Of a stretch of 64,000 nucleotides of DNA, positions 26,973 to 35,724 are shown in pieces. A model generated the notes under the pieces. It saw only the letters and a program-made list of their open reading frames with translations. It had not been told where the DNA came from and ran no database searches. The DNA comes from Streptomyces sp. NBC_01314. GTDB taxonomy: Bacteria; Actinomycetota; Actinomycetes; Streptomycetales; Streptomycetaceae. Within the stretch, counting starts at the first letter, position 1. Every line of letters begins with the position of its first letter. A program made the position numbers and the translations under genes. The DNA lies in assembly GCF_041435215.1 (NCBI RefSeq), contig NZ_CP108394.1:10540001-10604000 (forward strand). The letters are read 5' to 3'.

Positions 26973-27788
26973 ATGATGACGACAAATCGGCCGGTGGCCC
27001 TGGTGACGGGCGCGTCATCCGGCATCGGGAAGGAAACCGCGCTCGCGCTGGTCGCGGCGGGTTTCGAGGTGGCCGGCACAGGCCGCGACACCTCACGCGT
27101 CACCCCGCTCGGCGGTGTGACGTTCTTCGACCTCGACGTGGTCGGTGACAAGTCGGTCACCACCGTGGTCCAGCAGGTGATCGACCGGTTCGGGCGGATC
27201 GACGTCCTGGTCAACAACGCCGGCATCGGCTCGATCGGCGCGGCCGAGGAAACCTCCCTCGCGCAGGCCCAGGGCGTCTTCGACATCAACGTCTTCGGGG
27301 TCATGCGCATGGTGAAGGAGGTCCTGCCGCACATGCGTGCCCAGGGACGCGGGCGCATCATCAACCTCTCGTCAGTGCAAGGGTTCATCCCCGCCCCCTA
27401 CATGGCCGTCTACGGCGCGTCCAAGCACGCGATCGAGGGCTACTCCCAGTCCCTGGACCACGAGGTCCGGCAGTACGGCGTCCGCTCACTCCTCGTCGAA
27501 CCCGCCTACACCAGGACCGGATTCGAGGCCAACAGCGCGAAGCCCGACACGCCCCTGCAGACCTACGCGGACCAGCGGCACGTCTTCGACCACCTGATGA
27601 CACAGGCGATCAAGGACGGCGACGACCCCACCGTGGTCGCCAAGACGATCGTCACGGCAGCAACCGACACCAAGCCGAAACTGCGCTACGCCGCCGGCCC
27701 CATGGCCGGACGCGCACGCCTCCTCCGCTTCGTTCCCGCCTGGGTCCTGGACAAGCAGATCCGCAGCATGAACAAGCTGACCGGCTGA
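26973..27788 (+). CDS. Short-chain dehydrogenase/reductase (TetR-regulon gene 1)
   Basis: A 271-residue SDR. ATG 26973 follows GGGAG; an ATG at 26976 is equally possible. The cofactor motif is VTGASSGIGKETA, then VNNAGIGSIG, and the catalytic Ser..Tyr-x3-Lys lies in INLSSVQGF..YGASKHAIEG. The C-terminal extension (LRYAAGPMAGRARLLRFVPA) is typical of classical SDRs annotated as oxidoreductase/retinol-type. Two operators in its promoter tie it to the TetR at 31477. A SnoaL-like gene follows after 48 bases, probably in the same transcript. Confidence 0.92.
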   Translation: MMTTNRPVALVTGASSGIGKETALALVAAGFEVAGTGRDTSRVTPLGGVTFFDLDVVGDKSVTTVVQQVIDRFGRIDVLVNNAGIGSIGAAEETSLAQAQGVFDINVFGVMRMVKEVLPHMRAQGRGRIINLSSVQGFIPAPYMAVYGASKHAIEGYSQSLDHEVRQYGVRSLLVEPAYTRTGFEANSAKPDTPLQTYADQRHVFDHLMTQAIKDGDDPTVVAKTIVTAATDTKPKLRYAAGPMAGRARLLRFVPAWVLDKQIRSMNKLTG

Positions 27789-27836
27789 CCCTCACCACCC
27801 GCAAACCCCACGCGCCGTTGACACCGGGAGAGACCC

Positions 27837-28349
27837 ATGTCCGAGCCCCCGCACTCCGCCGCCGCTACCGTCGCGAGCTGGCGCGCCGCCGAGGAACGCG
27901 GTGACGTCGACGCCGCGGTCGCGTGCCTGAGCCGGGACGTCGTGCTCAGCTCGCCGCTCACCGACCAGTTCCGCTTCGAGGGATCTGACCAGCTGCGTGA
28001 CTTCCTGACCGTGGCGTTCGCGGCGGTCAAGGACGTCCGGTACCACACCCAGACCGGCGAGGGCGATACGTACGCCCTGGTCTACCGGGCGCGGGTGGGG
28101 TCCCAGTCGTTCGAGGAGGTGCAGTTGCTGCGGCTCGACGACGAGGCACGCATCAAGGAGATCACGCTCTTCGGGCGTCCGATGCCGACCCTCACCGCCC
28201 TGATGCACCTCATGGGTCCCGCGCTCGCTCGCCAGCAGGGCCGCCGGGGACTCGCGGCGCTCATGAGCGTCAGCACCATGCCCATACACGCGATGGTCTC
28301 CTCGGGGGACCGCAGCATGGTCGCGAAGACCCGGCCGGCAGCCCGGTAG
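27837..28349 (+). CDS. SnoaL-like/NTF2-fold protein
   Basis: A 170-residue protein with GGGAGAG upstream of ATG 27837. The first ~115 residues form a cone-shaped NTF2/SnoaL fold: VASWRAAEERGDVDAAVACL, SRDVVLSSPLTDQFRFEG, then a beta sheet (ALVYRARVGSQSFEEVQLLR, ITLFGRPMP). Such folds serve as small-molecule isomerases, cyclases or binding proteins. A helical tail (TALMHLMGPALARQQ) is extra. It follows the SDR by 48 bases and is likely co-transcribed and co-regulated by the TetR. Substrate unknown. Confidence 0.85.
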   Translation: MSEPPHSAAATVASWRAAEERGDVDAAVACLSRDVVLSSPLTDQFRFEGSDQLRDFLTVAFAAVKDVRYHTQTGEGDTYALVYRARVGSQSFEEVQLLRLDDEARIKEITLFGRPMPTLTALMHLMGPALARQQGRRGLAALMSVSTMPIHAMVSSGDRSMVAKTRPAAR

Positions 28350-28648
28350 ACCTGAGAGCACCAGGTCCACCGGCCGTTTGACCCCGTTCCCCTTCCAGGA
28401 GTTGGCGGCAGCCGCAGGCGATGTCCTCGGCGGACAACTTCAGGTCGCAGGAACGCACGAGGCACCTGCCGTCCGGGTGCACTTCGGCTCGCCCTGACCA
28501 CACGGGCGAAGCCGACTCCCCGAGAGCGGCCGCTGAAGGCGGCGGCCTCCACCGGCCGCGGCAGCATCCGGCCGATCCCCCCACGCGCCGAGGTGATGCG
28601 GCAACTTGCCGCGCACTCCGGCGACTTGATCCAGCAGGAGACGCTCGC
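28350..28648. other. Gap with possible gene scraps
   Basis: 299 bases. Two short protein-like strings are readable on the plus strand in different frames, AAGDVLGGQLQVAGTHEAPA ending at a stop near 28500, and PPRAEVMRQLAAHSGDLIQQ near 28585-28645. They may be scraps of one lost gene; no family is recognised. Confidence 0.25.
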
Positions 28649-29794
28649 ATGAAACGACGTACGTTCCTTACAGCGACCACCGCGTCGCTGGCGGCCACCC
28701 AACTCGCCGGGCCCGCCTACGCCTCCGGTCCAACAGCCGGACACTACGAGGTCGTTGCCCGCTTCTGGGGCGCGATGCCCACGGGTGTCACCGTCTCGCG
28801 CCGCGGCCGGGTCTTCGTCAATTTTCCCCGCTGGGGCGACGACGTCCCCTTCACCGTCGCCGAACTGCGGGGCGGGAAGCCGGTGGCCTACCCCGACGCC
28901 GAGGTGAACCGCCAGGACGCCTCCGACCTGGCCGGGCACTTCCAGTCGGTGCAGAGCGTCGTCGTCGACCCGGCCGACCGGTTGTGGATCCTCGACACCG
29001 GAAGCCCGCTGTTCGCCGGGTCCTCCTACGGCGGCCCCAAGCTCGTGGCCGTCGACCTGCACACCGACCGCATCGTACGGAAGATCCTCTTCCCGCCCGA
29101 GGTGGTGCCGGCGAACAGCTACCCCAACGACGTGCGCTTCGACCTGCGGCGCGGCGCCGAGGGCACGGCGTTCATCACCGACTCGGGCGGCTCCAACGGC
29201 GTCATCGTGGTCGACCTCGCCACGGGCCGCTCCTGGCGGCGGCTGACCGGGCACCCCTCGGCGCTCGCGGACAAGCGGTTCCTTCCCATCATCGAGGGCG
29301 AGCCCTTCATGGTCCGCCCCGCGGGCGGCGAGCCCACGCACTACGAGACCGGCTCCGACGGCATCGCTCTCAGCGCAGACGGCACGCGCCTCTACTACTG
29401 CCCGCTGTCCAGTCGCCGGCTGCACAGCGTGTCCATCGACGCCCTCGCCGACCCGGACGCCACGGACGCCGAGGTGGCGGCGACGGTCGAGGACCTCGGG
29501 TTCAAACCGATGGCCGACGGCCTGGAGAGCGACGACAAGGGGCGGCTGTACGGCGGCGACCTGGAACACAACGCCCTCTGGCGCAGGAGCCCTAACGGCA
29601 CCTACCGGACCCTCGCCCAAGGGGCCGACCTGCTCTGGGTCGACACCCTGTCCGTCGCCTCGGACCGGCACCTGTACGCCATCGCCAACCAGCTCAACCG
29701 ACTGTCGCCCTTCCACGAGGGTCAGGACCTGCGCCGCAAGCCCTACCTCCTGGTCCGCCTGCCGATCGACGCCGGACCGGTCAGGCTCGTTTGA
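28649..29794 (+). CDS. Exported Yellow/major-royal-jelly-family beta-propeller protein
   Basis: A 381-residue protein. ATG 28649 follows AGGAG. The first residues MKRRTFLTATTASLAA, ending in AYASG, form a Tat signal peptide (twin Arg at 3-4), so export as a folded protein is likely. The mature part is the six-bladed propeller of the major royal jelly/Yellow family: VTVSRRGRVFVNFPRWGDDV, SVVVDPADRLWILDTGSP, NDVRFDLRRG..AFITDSGG and GSDGIALSADGTRLYYCPLS. The bacterial members have no agreed function; binding or converting small molecules is inferred. It follows the SDR/SnoaL pair but with 299 bases between. Confidence 0.88.
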   Translation: MKRRTFLTATTASLAATQLAGPAYASGPTAGHYEVVARFWGAMPTGVTVSRRGRVFVNFPRWGDDVPFTVAELRGGKPVAYPDAEVNRQDASDLAGHFQSVQSVVVDPADRLWILDTGSPLFAGSSYGGPKLVAVDLHTDRIVRKILFPPEVVPANSYPNDVRFDLRRGAEGTAFITDSGGSNGVIVVDLATGRSWRRLTGHPSALADKRFLPIIEGEPFMVRPAGGEPTHYETGSDGIALSADGTRLYYCPLSSRRLHSVSIDALADPDATDAEVAATVEDLGFKPMADGLESDDKGRLYGGDLEHNALWRRSPNGTYRTLAQGADLLWVDTLSVASDRHLYAIANQLNRLSPFHEGQDLRRKPYLLVRLPIDAGPVRLV

Positions 29795-29956
29795 CCTCGG
29801 TGGACCTCGACCTCGACCTCGACCCGCGCCCTGCCCCGGGCGCGGACCTGGTCGGGGCAGGGCTTGCCGGTCAAGTGCGCGGCGATGCGGTCGACGTCGG
29901 CCGAGCCCTCGTCGTTCGTACAGCTCGACGGCGCGTGCGCTTGGGCGGATCGGGTC

Positions 29957-30220
29957 TCAGGGCTTCTCGAGCAGTTCGGTGGCAAGAGGGCCGGACGAGG
30001 CGGGGTTCTGGCCGGTGTCGACGTCGCGGTCGACCTCGATGTGCGGCGCCCACGGGTCTGAGGCCGCGCCGTGCCGGAGGTGGACAGCCGGACGGGCGGG
30101 AGACCGGAGGCGGCGGCGAGCCTCTCGAAGACGTCGGTGACCTTGCCGGGGTGCGGCCAGGAGCCGTCCTCCTGGGAGACCCGGCTCGGGGCGCAGCGTG
30201 TGCGGGCTGCGGTTCTCCGT
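29957..30220 (-). pseudogene. DJ-1/PfpI-family (type 1 glutamine amidotransferase-like) remnant
   Basis: Reading left from about 30060, WAPHIEVDRDVDTGQNPASS and GPLATELLEKP end at the stop at 29957; this is the usual C-terminus of DJ-1/PfpI proteins (LxTGQNPxSSxPLAxxLL). An adjoining frame (about 30080-30200) reads HPGKVTDVFERLAAASGL, which may belong to another lost gene. Just to its left are four copies of a GACCTC-like hexamer (29806-29829). The nucleophile-elbow half is missing. Confidence 0.5.
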
Positions 30221-30249
30221 GTGTCCGAGGGACGGCCGCCGGGCGGAGC

Positions 30250-31083
30250 TCAACGTAGGCCGGCGAAGAGGTCGTTCTCGGGCAGGGGCGCGCCGGTGGT
30301 GTCGTGGACCCGGACGAACGTCTCCACGCCCATGAGCTGAGTGAACCTCTCCTTGCCCATCCGCAGGAAGAAGATGTTCTCCCCCTGGCTGGCATGCGCG
30401 GCCAGCGCGTCGAACTTCTGGCTGCCGAACTCGGTGGTGTCCACCCACGTGGTGATCTCCTCGTCGGGCAGGCCGATTTCGGGCCCCGCTCCGGCCTCGG
30501 ACGGATCGGGCTCCTCCCAGTCCGCGCCGAACTCGCGCATGATCTCGCCGAACTGCTTCATCGTCGAGCGCGGTGCCGTCGTCCAGTACACCTTCGACGC
30601 CATCCCGGTGAGTGACAGCGCTGCTGCTGTGATCCGGTTCGCCTGGATGTGATCGGGGTGGCCGTAGAACCCGTTCTCGTCGTAGGTCACGACGACATCA
30701 GGCTGGTAACGCAGCATCAGCTCGGCCAGCCGGGAGGCTGCCTCATCCACGGGCGTACTCCAGAACGATCCGGGCGCGGTGTTGGCCGGCCAGCCCATCA
30801 TCCCGGAGTCGGCGTACCCGAGCAGTTCAAGATGGTCGACCCCCAGGACATCACAGCTCGCTTCGAGCTCGCCTCGACGCATCTCGGCAACGGCCGCCGG
30901 ATCATGCCCGGGGTCGCCCGGCTTGGCACCCCCCGGACCGTCACCGCAGCTTCCGTCGGTGCACGTGACGAGCACGGTGCGGATGCCCTCCGCCGCATAG
31001 CGCCTCAGGACACCCCCCGTTCCCGTGGCCTCGTCGTCCGGGTGGGCGTGCACTGCCATCAGCGTCAAAGGCCGGTCAGCCAT
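30250..31083 (-). CDS. PIG-L family deacetylase (mycothiol-conjugate amidase/MshB-like)
   Basis: A 277-residue zinc hydrolase. ATG 31083 is used (AGGGG nine bases upstream; ATG 31092 is in frame too). The zinc motif AHPDDEATG is at residues 13-21, followed by LVTCTDGSCGDGPGG, and the late His of the site in YGHPDHIQANRIT. The central EVDHLELLGYADSGMMGWPA text and the overall length resemble actinobacterial LmbE/mycothiol S-conjugate amidases, which cut a GlcN-amide bond in detoxification. The exact substrate is an inference. It stands alone, with the TetR operator region upstream on the other strand. Confidence 0.88.
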   Translation of the reverse strand: MADRPLTLMAVHAHPDDEATGTGGVLRRYAAEGIRTVLVTCTDGSCGDGPGGAKPGDPGHDPAAVAEMRRGELEASCDVLGVDHLELLGYADSGMMGWPANTAPGSFWSTPVDEAASRLAELMLRYQPDVVVTYDENGFYGHPDHIQANRITAAALSLTGMASKVYWTTAPRSTMKQFGEIMREFGADWEEPDPSEAGAGPEIGLPDEEITTWVDTTEFGSQKFDALAAHASQGENIFFLRMGKERFTQLMGVETFVRVHDTTGAPLPENDLFAGLR

Positions 31084-31339
31084 GAAATCCATCCCCTGGT
31101 CGGTCAAGTGATCGGTGCCAGTCTGCGGCACAGCGGAACGTGACCGCGCGCAGCCCGCCAAGTCCGTCCGGTGCCCCCAGGATCCGACCACCCTGGCTTC
31201 ACCCGCTGCCGTCCTTCAGCTGATCATCTCAGAACTGATCATTTCAGGCCGGACCCAGGCCGGAGAGACCGCTTCAGGCGTCGGCATGTGGATTTCTGCG
31301 CTGCTGGGACATGGGGTGGCGCCTCGACTCGGAGTTTGA

Positions 31340-31444
31340 AAACTGATCGGTTTACGGTGAGCCTGAATCCGACCGATTTTATCGGTCGGAGTCCCGGCGC
31401 GACCCCGGGCATCTGTCCGACACTCCCTGGAAACCGATCGGTTT
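31340..31444 (+). promoter_or_regulatory. Three operator-like palindromes upstream of the TetR gene
   Basis: AAACTGATCGGTTT (31340-31353) differs from the regulon element at one base. AAACCGATCGGTTT is perfect at 31431-31444. Between them CCGACCGAT-TTT-ATCGGTCGG (31369-31389) is a longer symmetric element with arms of nine bases. TTTCAA (31442-31447) and TAACCT (31465-31470), 17 bases apart, would start transcription at about the ATG itself, which fits a leaderless, autorepressed TetR transcript (inference). Confidence 0.7.
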
Positions 31445-31476
31445 CAATTTCGCCCGATTCGAGTTAACCTCATGGT

Positions 31477-32046
31477 ATGAGCACCGAAGTGAAGCCAAGT
31501 CCCAGAGAGCGGCTGCTGGACGCGGCGGCCACACTCACCTACCGAGACGGTGTCGGCATCGGCGTCGAGGCGCTGTGCAAGGCGGCGGGGGTGTCGAAGC
31601 GCTCCATGTACCAGCTGTTCGAAAGCAAGGACGAACTGCTGGCGGCGAGCCTGGGGGAGCGCGCCGCAGGCTTCGTGGCCGGTCTCCTGCCGCCGGCGGA
31701 CGATGGCCGCTCACCCCGCGAGCGGATCCTGCACGTCTTCGAGCGGGTGCAATCGCAGGCAGGTGCGCCCGAGTTCCGAGGCTGCCGGTACCTGGCTGTG
31801 CAGATCGAGCTCAAGGATCGGAACCACCCCGCGAGCCGGGTGGCCCATCAGATCAAGGCTAACCTGACGGCCTTTTTCCGTTCCGAGGCCGAACAGGGTG
31901 GCGCGAGCGATCCCGACCTGCTGGCCCGCCAGCTCATCCTGGTCTTCGACGGCGCCAACGCCCGCGCTGGAATCCAGGCCGACGACCTGACCGGGCTCAT
32001 CGCACCGACCGTGGCCGCCCTGCTCGATGCGGCAGATACGCGCTGA
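31477..32046 (+). CDS. TetR-family regulator, probable master of the AAACCGATCGGTTT regulon
   Basis: A 189-residue repressor. ATG 31477 has no ribosome binding site, in keeping with a leaderless message. The HTH is PRERLLDAAATLTYRDGVGI then EALCKAAGVSKRSMYQLFES; the C-terminal domain (RGCRYLAVQIELKDRNHPAS, FFRSEAEQGG) matches TetR_C_AcrR-like sensors. A perfect copy of the palindrome shared with both SDR promoters lies 33 bases upstream, so it most likely represses itself, the SDR/SnoaL genes at 26973 and the SDR/hydrolase/NmrA genes at 32600. The ligand is unknown. Confidence 0.92.
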   Translation: MSTEVKPSPRERLLDAAATLTYRDGVGIGVEALCKAAGVSKRSMYQLFESKDELLAASLGERAAGFVAGLLPPADDGRSPRERILHVFERVQSQAGAPEFRGCRYLAVQIELKDRNHPASRVAHQIKANLTAFFRSEAEQGGASDPDLLARQLILVFDGANARAGIQADDLTGLIAPTVAALLDAADTR

Positions 32047-32531
32047 CGCGCCCCGTCTTCGAGCGGGCGGCGACCGAAGCGCTCTTCCGTGCTGATGCCT
32101 GCCTCGGCAGCCGCGGCGGCGCCCACGGCTTCACGCCCCTGCTTCCCGGCCGTCGGGGGAAAGGCCGGTGGCCGTAAGGGTGTTACCGAGCATGCCGCAG
32201 GCAGGAAGCTCGTGACCTTGCGCCGCGCGCCGCCGGCCGCCCTTGTTCGCCGACCCCAGGCCGGTCCGCAAGGGGGCACCGGCCGGGCGCGCCGCGGCGA
32301 CGCCGAGCCGTATGGCGCGCCACCCCTCCAGTCACTCTGCTCACTCCGCTGAACCCTGCCTGAGGTCCAGCCAGGCCATGTCGATCACTGTCGGCGGGCT
32401 CGTGGCTTCACCGGCCTGCGCCGGGCGAGTACGGATTCCGCCGATGGGTACGAGGCCGGCCCCTGGAGTCTGAGCTCCGCCCGACTCAACCTCGCCCCCC
32501 CCGCGCCGTGGTCATCTGCCGCTCGACCGAC
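32047..32531. other. Gene-free stretch between TetR and the second SDR operon
   Basis: 485 bases with shadow-like frames only. No repeat, IS fragment or RNA gene was recognised until the operator pair at its right end. Confidence 0.4.
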
Positions 32532-32579
32532 TTGCATGACGAAACCGATCGGTTTACGGTGATGGAAACCGATCGGTTT
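32532..32579 (+). promoter_or_regulatory. Promoter with two AAACCGATCGGTTT operators (second SDR operon)
   Basis: TTGCAT (32532-32537) and TACGGT (32555-32560) are 17 bases apart. One copy of the 14-bp palindrome fills the spacer (32542-32555) and a second covers the expected start site (32566-32579). The arrangement copies that at 26896-26952, including the GGTTTACRGTGA text after the first site. Confidence 0.8.
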
Positions 32580-32599
32580 TCATCTCTGTGGAGGTAGTC

Positions 32600-33301
32600 G
32601 TGACAGCAATCAAGGGCGCCAACGTCCTCGTCACCGGAGGCAGCCGGGGCATCGGCAAGATGTTGGTCGAGGAGCTCTACGCGCGCGGGGCCGGCAAGGT
32701 CTACGCCACGGCCCGTGACCCGCGCTCGGTGACACACCCCGGTGCCGTTCCGCTGGCGCTCGAGGCCACTGACCCGGCATCCGCGGCAGCCGCAGCCGAG
32801 CAGGCCGAGGACGTCACCATCCTGATCAACAACGCCGGGGCCTCCGTCCGCGCTTCGTACCTCGACTCCCCGATGGAGGACGTGCGCCGGGATCTGGAGA
32901 CCAACTTCTACGGGCCGCTGCTGGTCACCCGGGCCTTCGTGCCGATCATCGAGCGCAACGGCGGGGGCCACATCCTCAACGCCCATTCCGCCCTGTCCTG
33001 GCTGGCCGACGGCACACCGTACGGCGCCTCCAAGGCTGCCCTGTGGTCGCAGACCAACTCCCTGCGCCTGGAGTTGCAGCCGCGCGGCATCGCGGTGACC
33101 GGGCTCCACATGGCGTATGTGGACACCGACATGACCTCGGGTGTCGACGCACCCAAGGCCGATCCCCGCGACATCGCCGTGGCCGCACTCGACGGCATCG
33201 AGGCAGGGGCGCACGAGGTGCTGGCCGACGACACCACCCGCTGGGTCAAGTCCCAGCTGTCCAGCGACCTGGAGGCCATGTACGCCCAGCTGGCGAAGTA
33301 G
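32600..33301 (+). CDS. Short-chain dehydrogenase/reductase (TetR-regulon gene 2)
   Basis: A 233-residue SDR. GTG 32600 has GGAGG five bases upstream; the GTG at 32588 lies inside that site and is rejected. Motifs: VLVTGGSRGIGKML, ILINNAGASV, and the catalytic Ser..Tyr-x3-Lys in LNAHSALSWLADGTPYGASK. The short C-terminus (DLEAMYAQLAK) is typical of SDRs of the YciK/SDR-family-oxidoreductase kind. First gene of a likely operon with the hydrolase at 33335 (33 bases away) and the NmrA protein at 34439. Two TetR operators sit in its promoter. Confidence 0.92.
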   Translation: MTAIKGANVLVTGGSRGIGKMLVEELYARGAGKVYATARDPRSVTHPGAVPLALEATDPASAAAAAEQAEDVTILINNAGASVRASYLDSPMEDVRRDLETNFYGPLLVTRAFVPIIERNGGGHILNAHSALSWLADGTPYGASKAALWSQTNSLRLELQPRGIAVTGLHMAYVDTDMTSGVDAPKADPRDIAVAALDGIEAGAHEVLADDTTRWVKSQLSSDLEAMYAQLAK

Positions 33302-33334
33302 GAGCGCGCACTTGCGCGCTGCAAGGAGATCCAC

Positions 33335-34370
33335 GTGGAAAGTCCGCTCGCCCACCGCTTCGCCGACGTGAACGGGGTCAGACTGCACATCGCCGAGCAG
33401 GGGCAGGGGCCGCTGGTCCTGCTGCCGCACGGCTGGCCGGAGAGCTGGCACTCCTGGCGTCACCAGTTCGGCGCTCTGGCGGCGGCGGGGTACCGGGTCG
33501 TCGCCCCCGACCAGCGCGGCTACGCCCGCAGCGAGCAACCGCCGGACGTCACCTCGTACACCCTGCTCCACCTCGTCGGCGACGTGATCGCCCTGATCGA
33601 GGAACTCGGGGAGGAGCAGGCGGTCGTGGTGGGCCACGACTGGGGGCGCACCCGTCGCCTGGACCGCGGCGATGCTGCGCCCGGACAAGGTCCGCGCGGT
33701 GGCCGGGCTCAGCATTCCGCCCATTCTGCCGGGCGGGATGGTCCCGCCCTCGATCACCCGCACCCAGTACGGCGAGGGCTTCTACCAGGTCTACATCCAA
33801 CAGCCGGGAGTCGCCGACGCCGAGTTCGCCAAGGACATCCCGGCCTCCTTCCGCCGTCTACTGGTCGGCGCCTCGGGAGACAACCCGCTCGGTAGGAAGC
33901 CCCGCCCGTTGGTCATACCCGACGGTCTGGGCCTACTGGACACCATGCCAAAGTCACCCGCTCTCCCGGCATGGCTGACGGAGGACGACATCGGGGCGTA
34001 CGCCGAGGGCTTCGCCCTGCACGGTGAGCAGGCGTTCACCGGGGCCTTCAACTGGTACCGGAACATCGAACGCAACAACGAACTGCTCGCGCCGTTCCGG
34101 GGGCGCGGGATCGACGTCCCCGCGTTGTATGTCGTGGGAGACCGCTACATGGTCACCGCCTTGCGCCCCCCGGACCGGGGCAACCCGCTGAGCGAGATCT
34201 TCCGCGGCCAGGGAGGACCGGGCAACCCGCTGAGCGCTGTCGCGCCACAACTGCACGGCCCGGTGGTGCTGCCGGGATGCGGCCACTGGACACAACAAGA
34301 ACGTCCCGCCGAGGTCAACACCGCACTCCTCGACTTCCTCACCCACATCGACGGCCCCGCGCCCCGATGA
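33335..34370 (+). pseudogene. Epoxide-hydrolase-like alpha/beta hydrolase, one-base frameshift
   Basis: GTG 33335 has AAGGAG nearby. The first frame reads LVLLPHGWPESWHSWRHQFG, VVAPDQRGYARSEQPP and VVVGHDWG (nucleophile Asp). At about 33647 one extra C shifts the frame; the sense resumes as APVAWTAAMLRPDKVRAVAG and runs through FALHGEQAFTGAFNWYRNIE to GPVVLPGCGHWTQQERP (catalytic His). HGWPE, GHDWG and GCGHW are the marks of soluble epoxide hydrolases and haloalkane dehalogenase relatives. Removing one base gives a full ~345-residue enzyme, so this is a fresh mutation or a sequencing error. It lies between two regulon genes. Confidence 0.85.
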
Positions 34371-34438
34371 CGCCACGCGGCATCCGCCCCGTGGCTTTCT
34401 CAACAGTTGCATCCCCCCACCAGACAGAGGACACATTG

Positions 34439-35413
34439 ATGCCAGAGCGCAATCCCATCCTGATCACCGGTGCCGCCGGCGAAATAGGTGGTGTGAGCCG
34501 GACGATGGTCGACATGCTGCTTGAACAGGGGCACCCGGTACGGGCGTTCGTACGCCAGGACGACGAACGCGCCCACGCGCTCCGCCAGGCAGGGGCCGAG
34601 GTCTTCGTCGGTGACCTGCTCACCATCGCCGACGTGACCGCCGCGCTGAAGGGCGTCCGGCGCATCTACTTCAGCATGAGCCTGTCGCCGTACTACACCG
34701 ACGCCGTCAGCCTGATGGCCGCGGCGGCGCGGGCCCAGGGCGACATCGAGGTCTTCGTCAACATCTCCGAGTACGAGCAGTCGTTCATGACGTTCGACAA
34801 GATGACCGCGCCGGAGGAGGAACGGCGCGCGTGGCTCGGCGGACTCATCGCCGACTGGTCGCCGCAGCAGCGTGCCCACTGGGTCGCCGAGCAGGTGCTG
34901 GACTGGTCCGGCCTCCCGACCGTCAACATCCGGGGGGCCATGTTCGTCGAGAACCCCCTGATGACCTGGCTGGCGCTGGAGCCGCTGAGCAAGGGTGAAC
35001 TGCGCCTGCCCTTCGGCGACCACCGACTCGCGCCCATCGCGGGCTACGACGTGGCGGAGTTGTGCGTGAAGATCCTGGCCGACCCGGAGCCGCACATCTC
35101 GAAGTCCTACGACCTCAACGGCCCGGAACTGAAGGACATGCACGGGTTCGCCGAGGACTACGCGGCCGTGCTGGGACGCCCGGTCACCTACGTTCCCGAA
35201 GACATCGAAACCTGGAACGAGACCTACGTGGACACCGCCCTGGCCGCGTTCCCGCACACCGCGGAGCACCTGAAGACCCTGACCCGGCTGATGGGCGGCG
35301 GCGGATACCGCGGCGCCACCGACCAGCTGGAAACCCTGCTCGGACGCCCGCCGAAGACCGTGCGCTGGGCGTTGGAGAACCATCCGCGCATCCGGAAGCT
35401 GGCGTCTGCCTGA
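34439..35413 (+). CDS. NmrA-like NAD(P)-binding protein
   Basis: A 324-residue atypical SDR. ATG 34439 has GAGGAC at proper spacing; the upstream part of the open frame overlaps the hydrolase. The N-terminus NPILITGAAGEIGGVSRTMV holds the Rossmann GxxGxxG; RRIYFSMSLSPYY, VFVNISEYEQSF and TVNIRGAMFVENPLM follow the NmrA pattern, and a C-terminal helical part closes it. NmrA proteins sense NAD(P)/NAD(P)H or act as quinone/isoflavone-type reductases. Third gene of the TetR-controlled operon. A decayed relative lies at 26164-26736. Confidence 0.88.
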   Translation: MPERNPILITGAAGEIGGVSRTMVDMLLEQGHPVRAFVRQDDERAHALRQAGAEVFVGDLLTIADVTAALKGVRRIYFSMSLSPYYTDAVSLMAAAARAQGDIEVFVNISEYEQSFMTFDKMTAPEEERRAWLGGLIADWSPQQRAHWVAEQVLDWSGLPTVNIRGAMFVENPLMTWLALEPLSKGELRLPFGDHRLAPIAGYDVAELCVKILADPEPHISKSYDLNGPELKDMHGFAEDYAAVLGRPVTYVPEDIETWNETYVDTALAAFPHTAEHLKTLTRLMGGGGYRGATDQLETLLGRPPKTVRWALENHPRIRKLASA

Positions 35414-35529
35414 ACCACTGCGCGGTCCGGGCCATCTCCAGCTCGTCTTCGTCCGAAAAGCCTGTCAGCGGGCTGGTCCTGCGAGCTGGCGCACGAGGAG
35501 CATGGGTGTGGAGACGGAGGAGAGCAACC

Positions 35530-35724
35530 GGCCGGGGTTCCGGACTGTCGGGGGATCTTCGGGCCGGAGGTGTAGGAGTCGCCGAGAGCGACGTAGGGCT
35601 CCGGCTGCGGTCGCTCGCCCCCGGAGCTCCCGTGGTCGCCGTCCGGCCGTCCGATGAGGACGGTGGTGAGCAGAACACCGCAGCTCACGGTCCCGGCCAG
35701 ACCTGCGCGTGCATACGGTCCCAT
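35530..35724 (-). pseudogene. SGNH/GDSL-type hydrolase, N-terminal remnant
   Basis: From ATG 35724 a secretion signal (ARAGLAGTVSCGVLLTTVLI) is followed by PEPYVALGDSYTSGPKIPRQ and SGTPAGC, the block I start of secreted Streptomyces SGNH lipases/esterases (catalytic Ser in GDSYTSG). After about residue 65 the sequence is unrelated. AGGAGAAACCC precedes the start. Blocks III and V, including the His, are missing. Confidence 0.65.

Noticed and set aside
29806..29829. GACCTC-type hexamer run as a functional repeat
   Set aside because: Only four short copies at a gene end; probably slippage.
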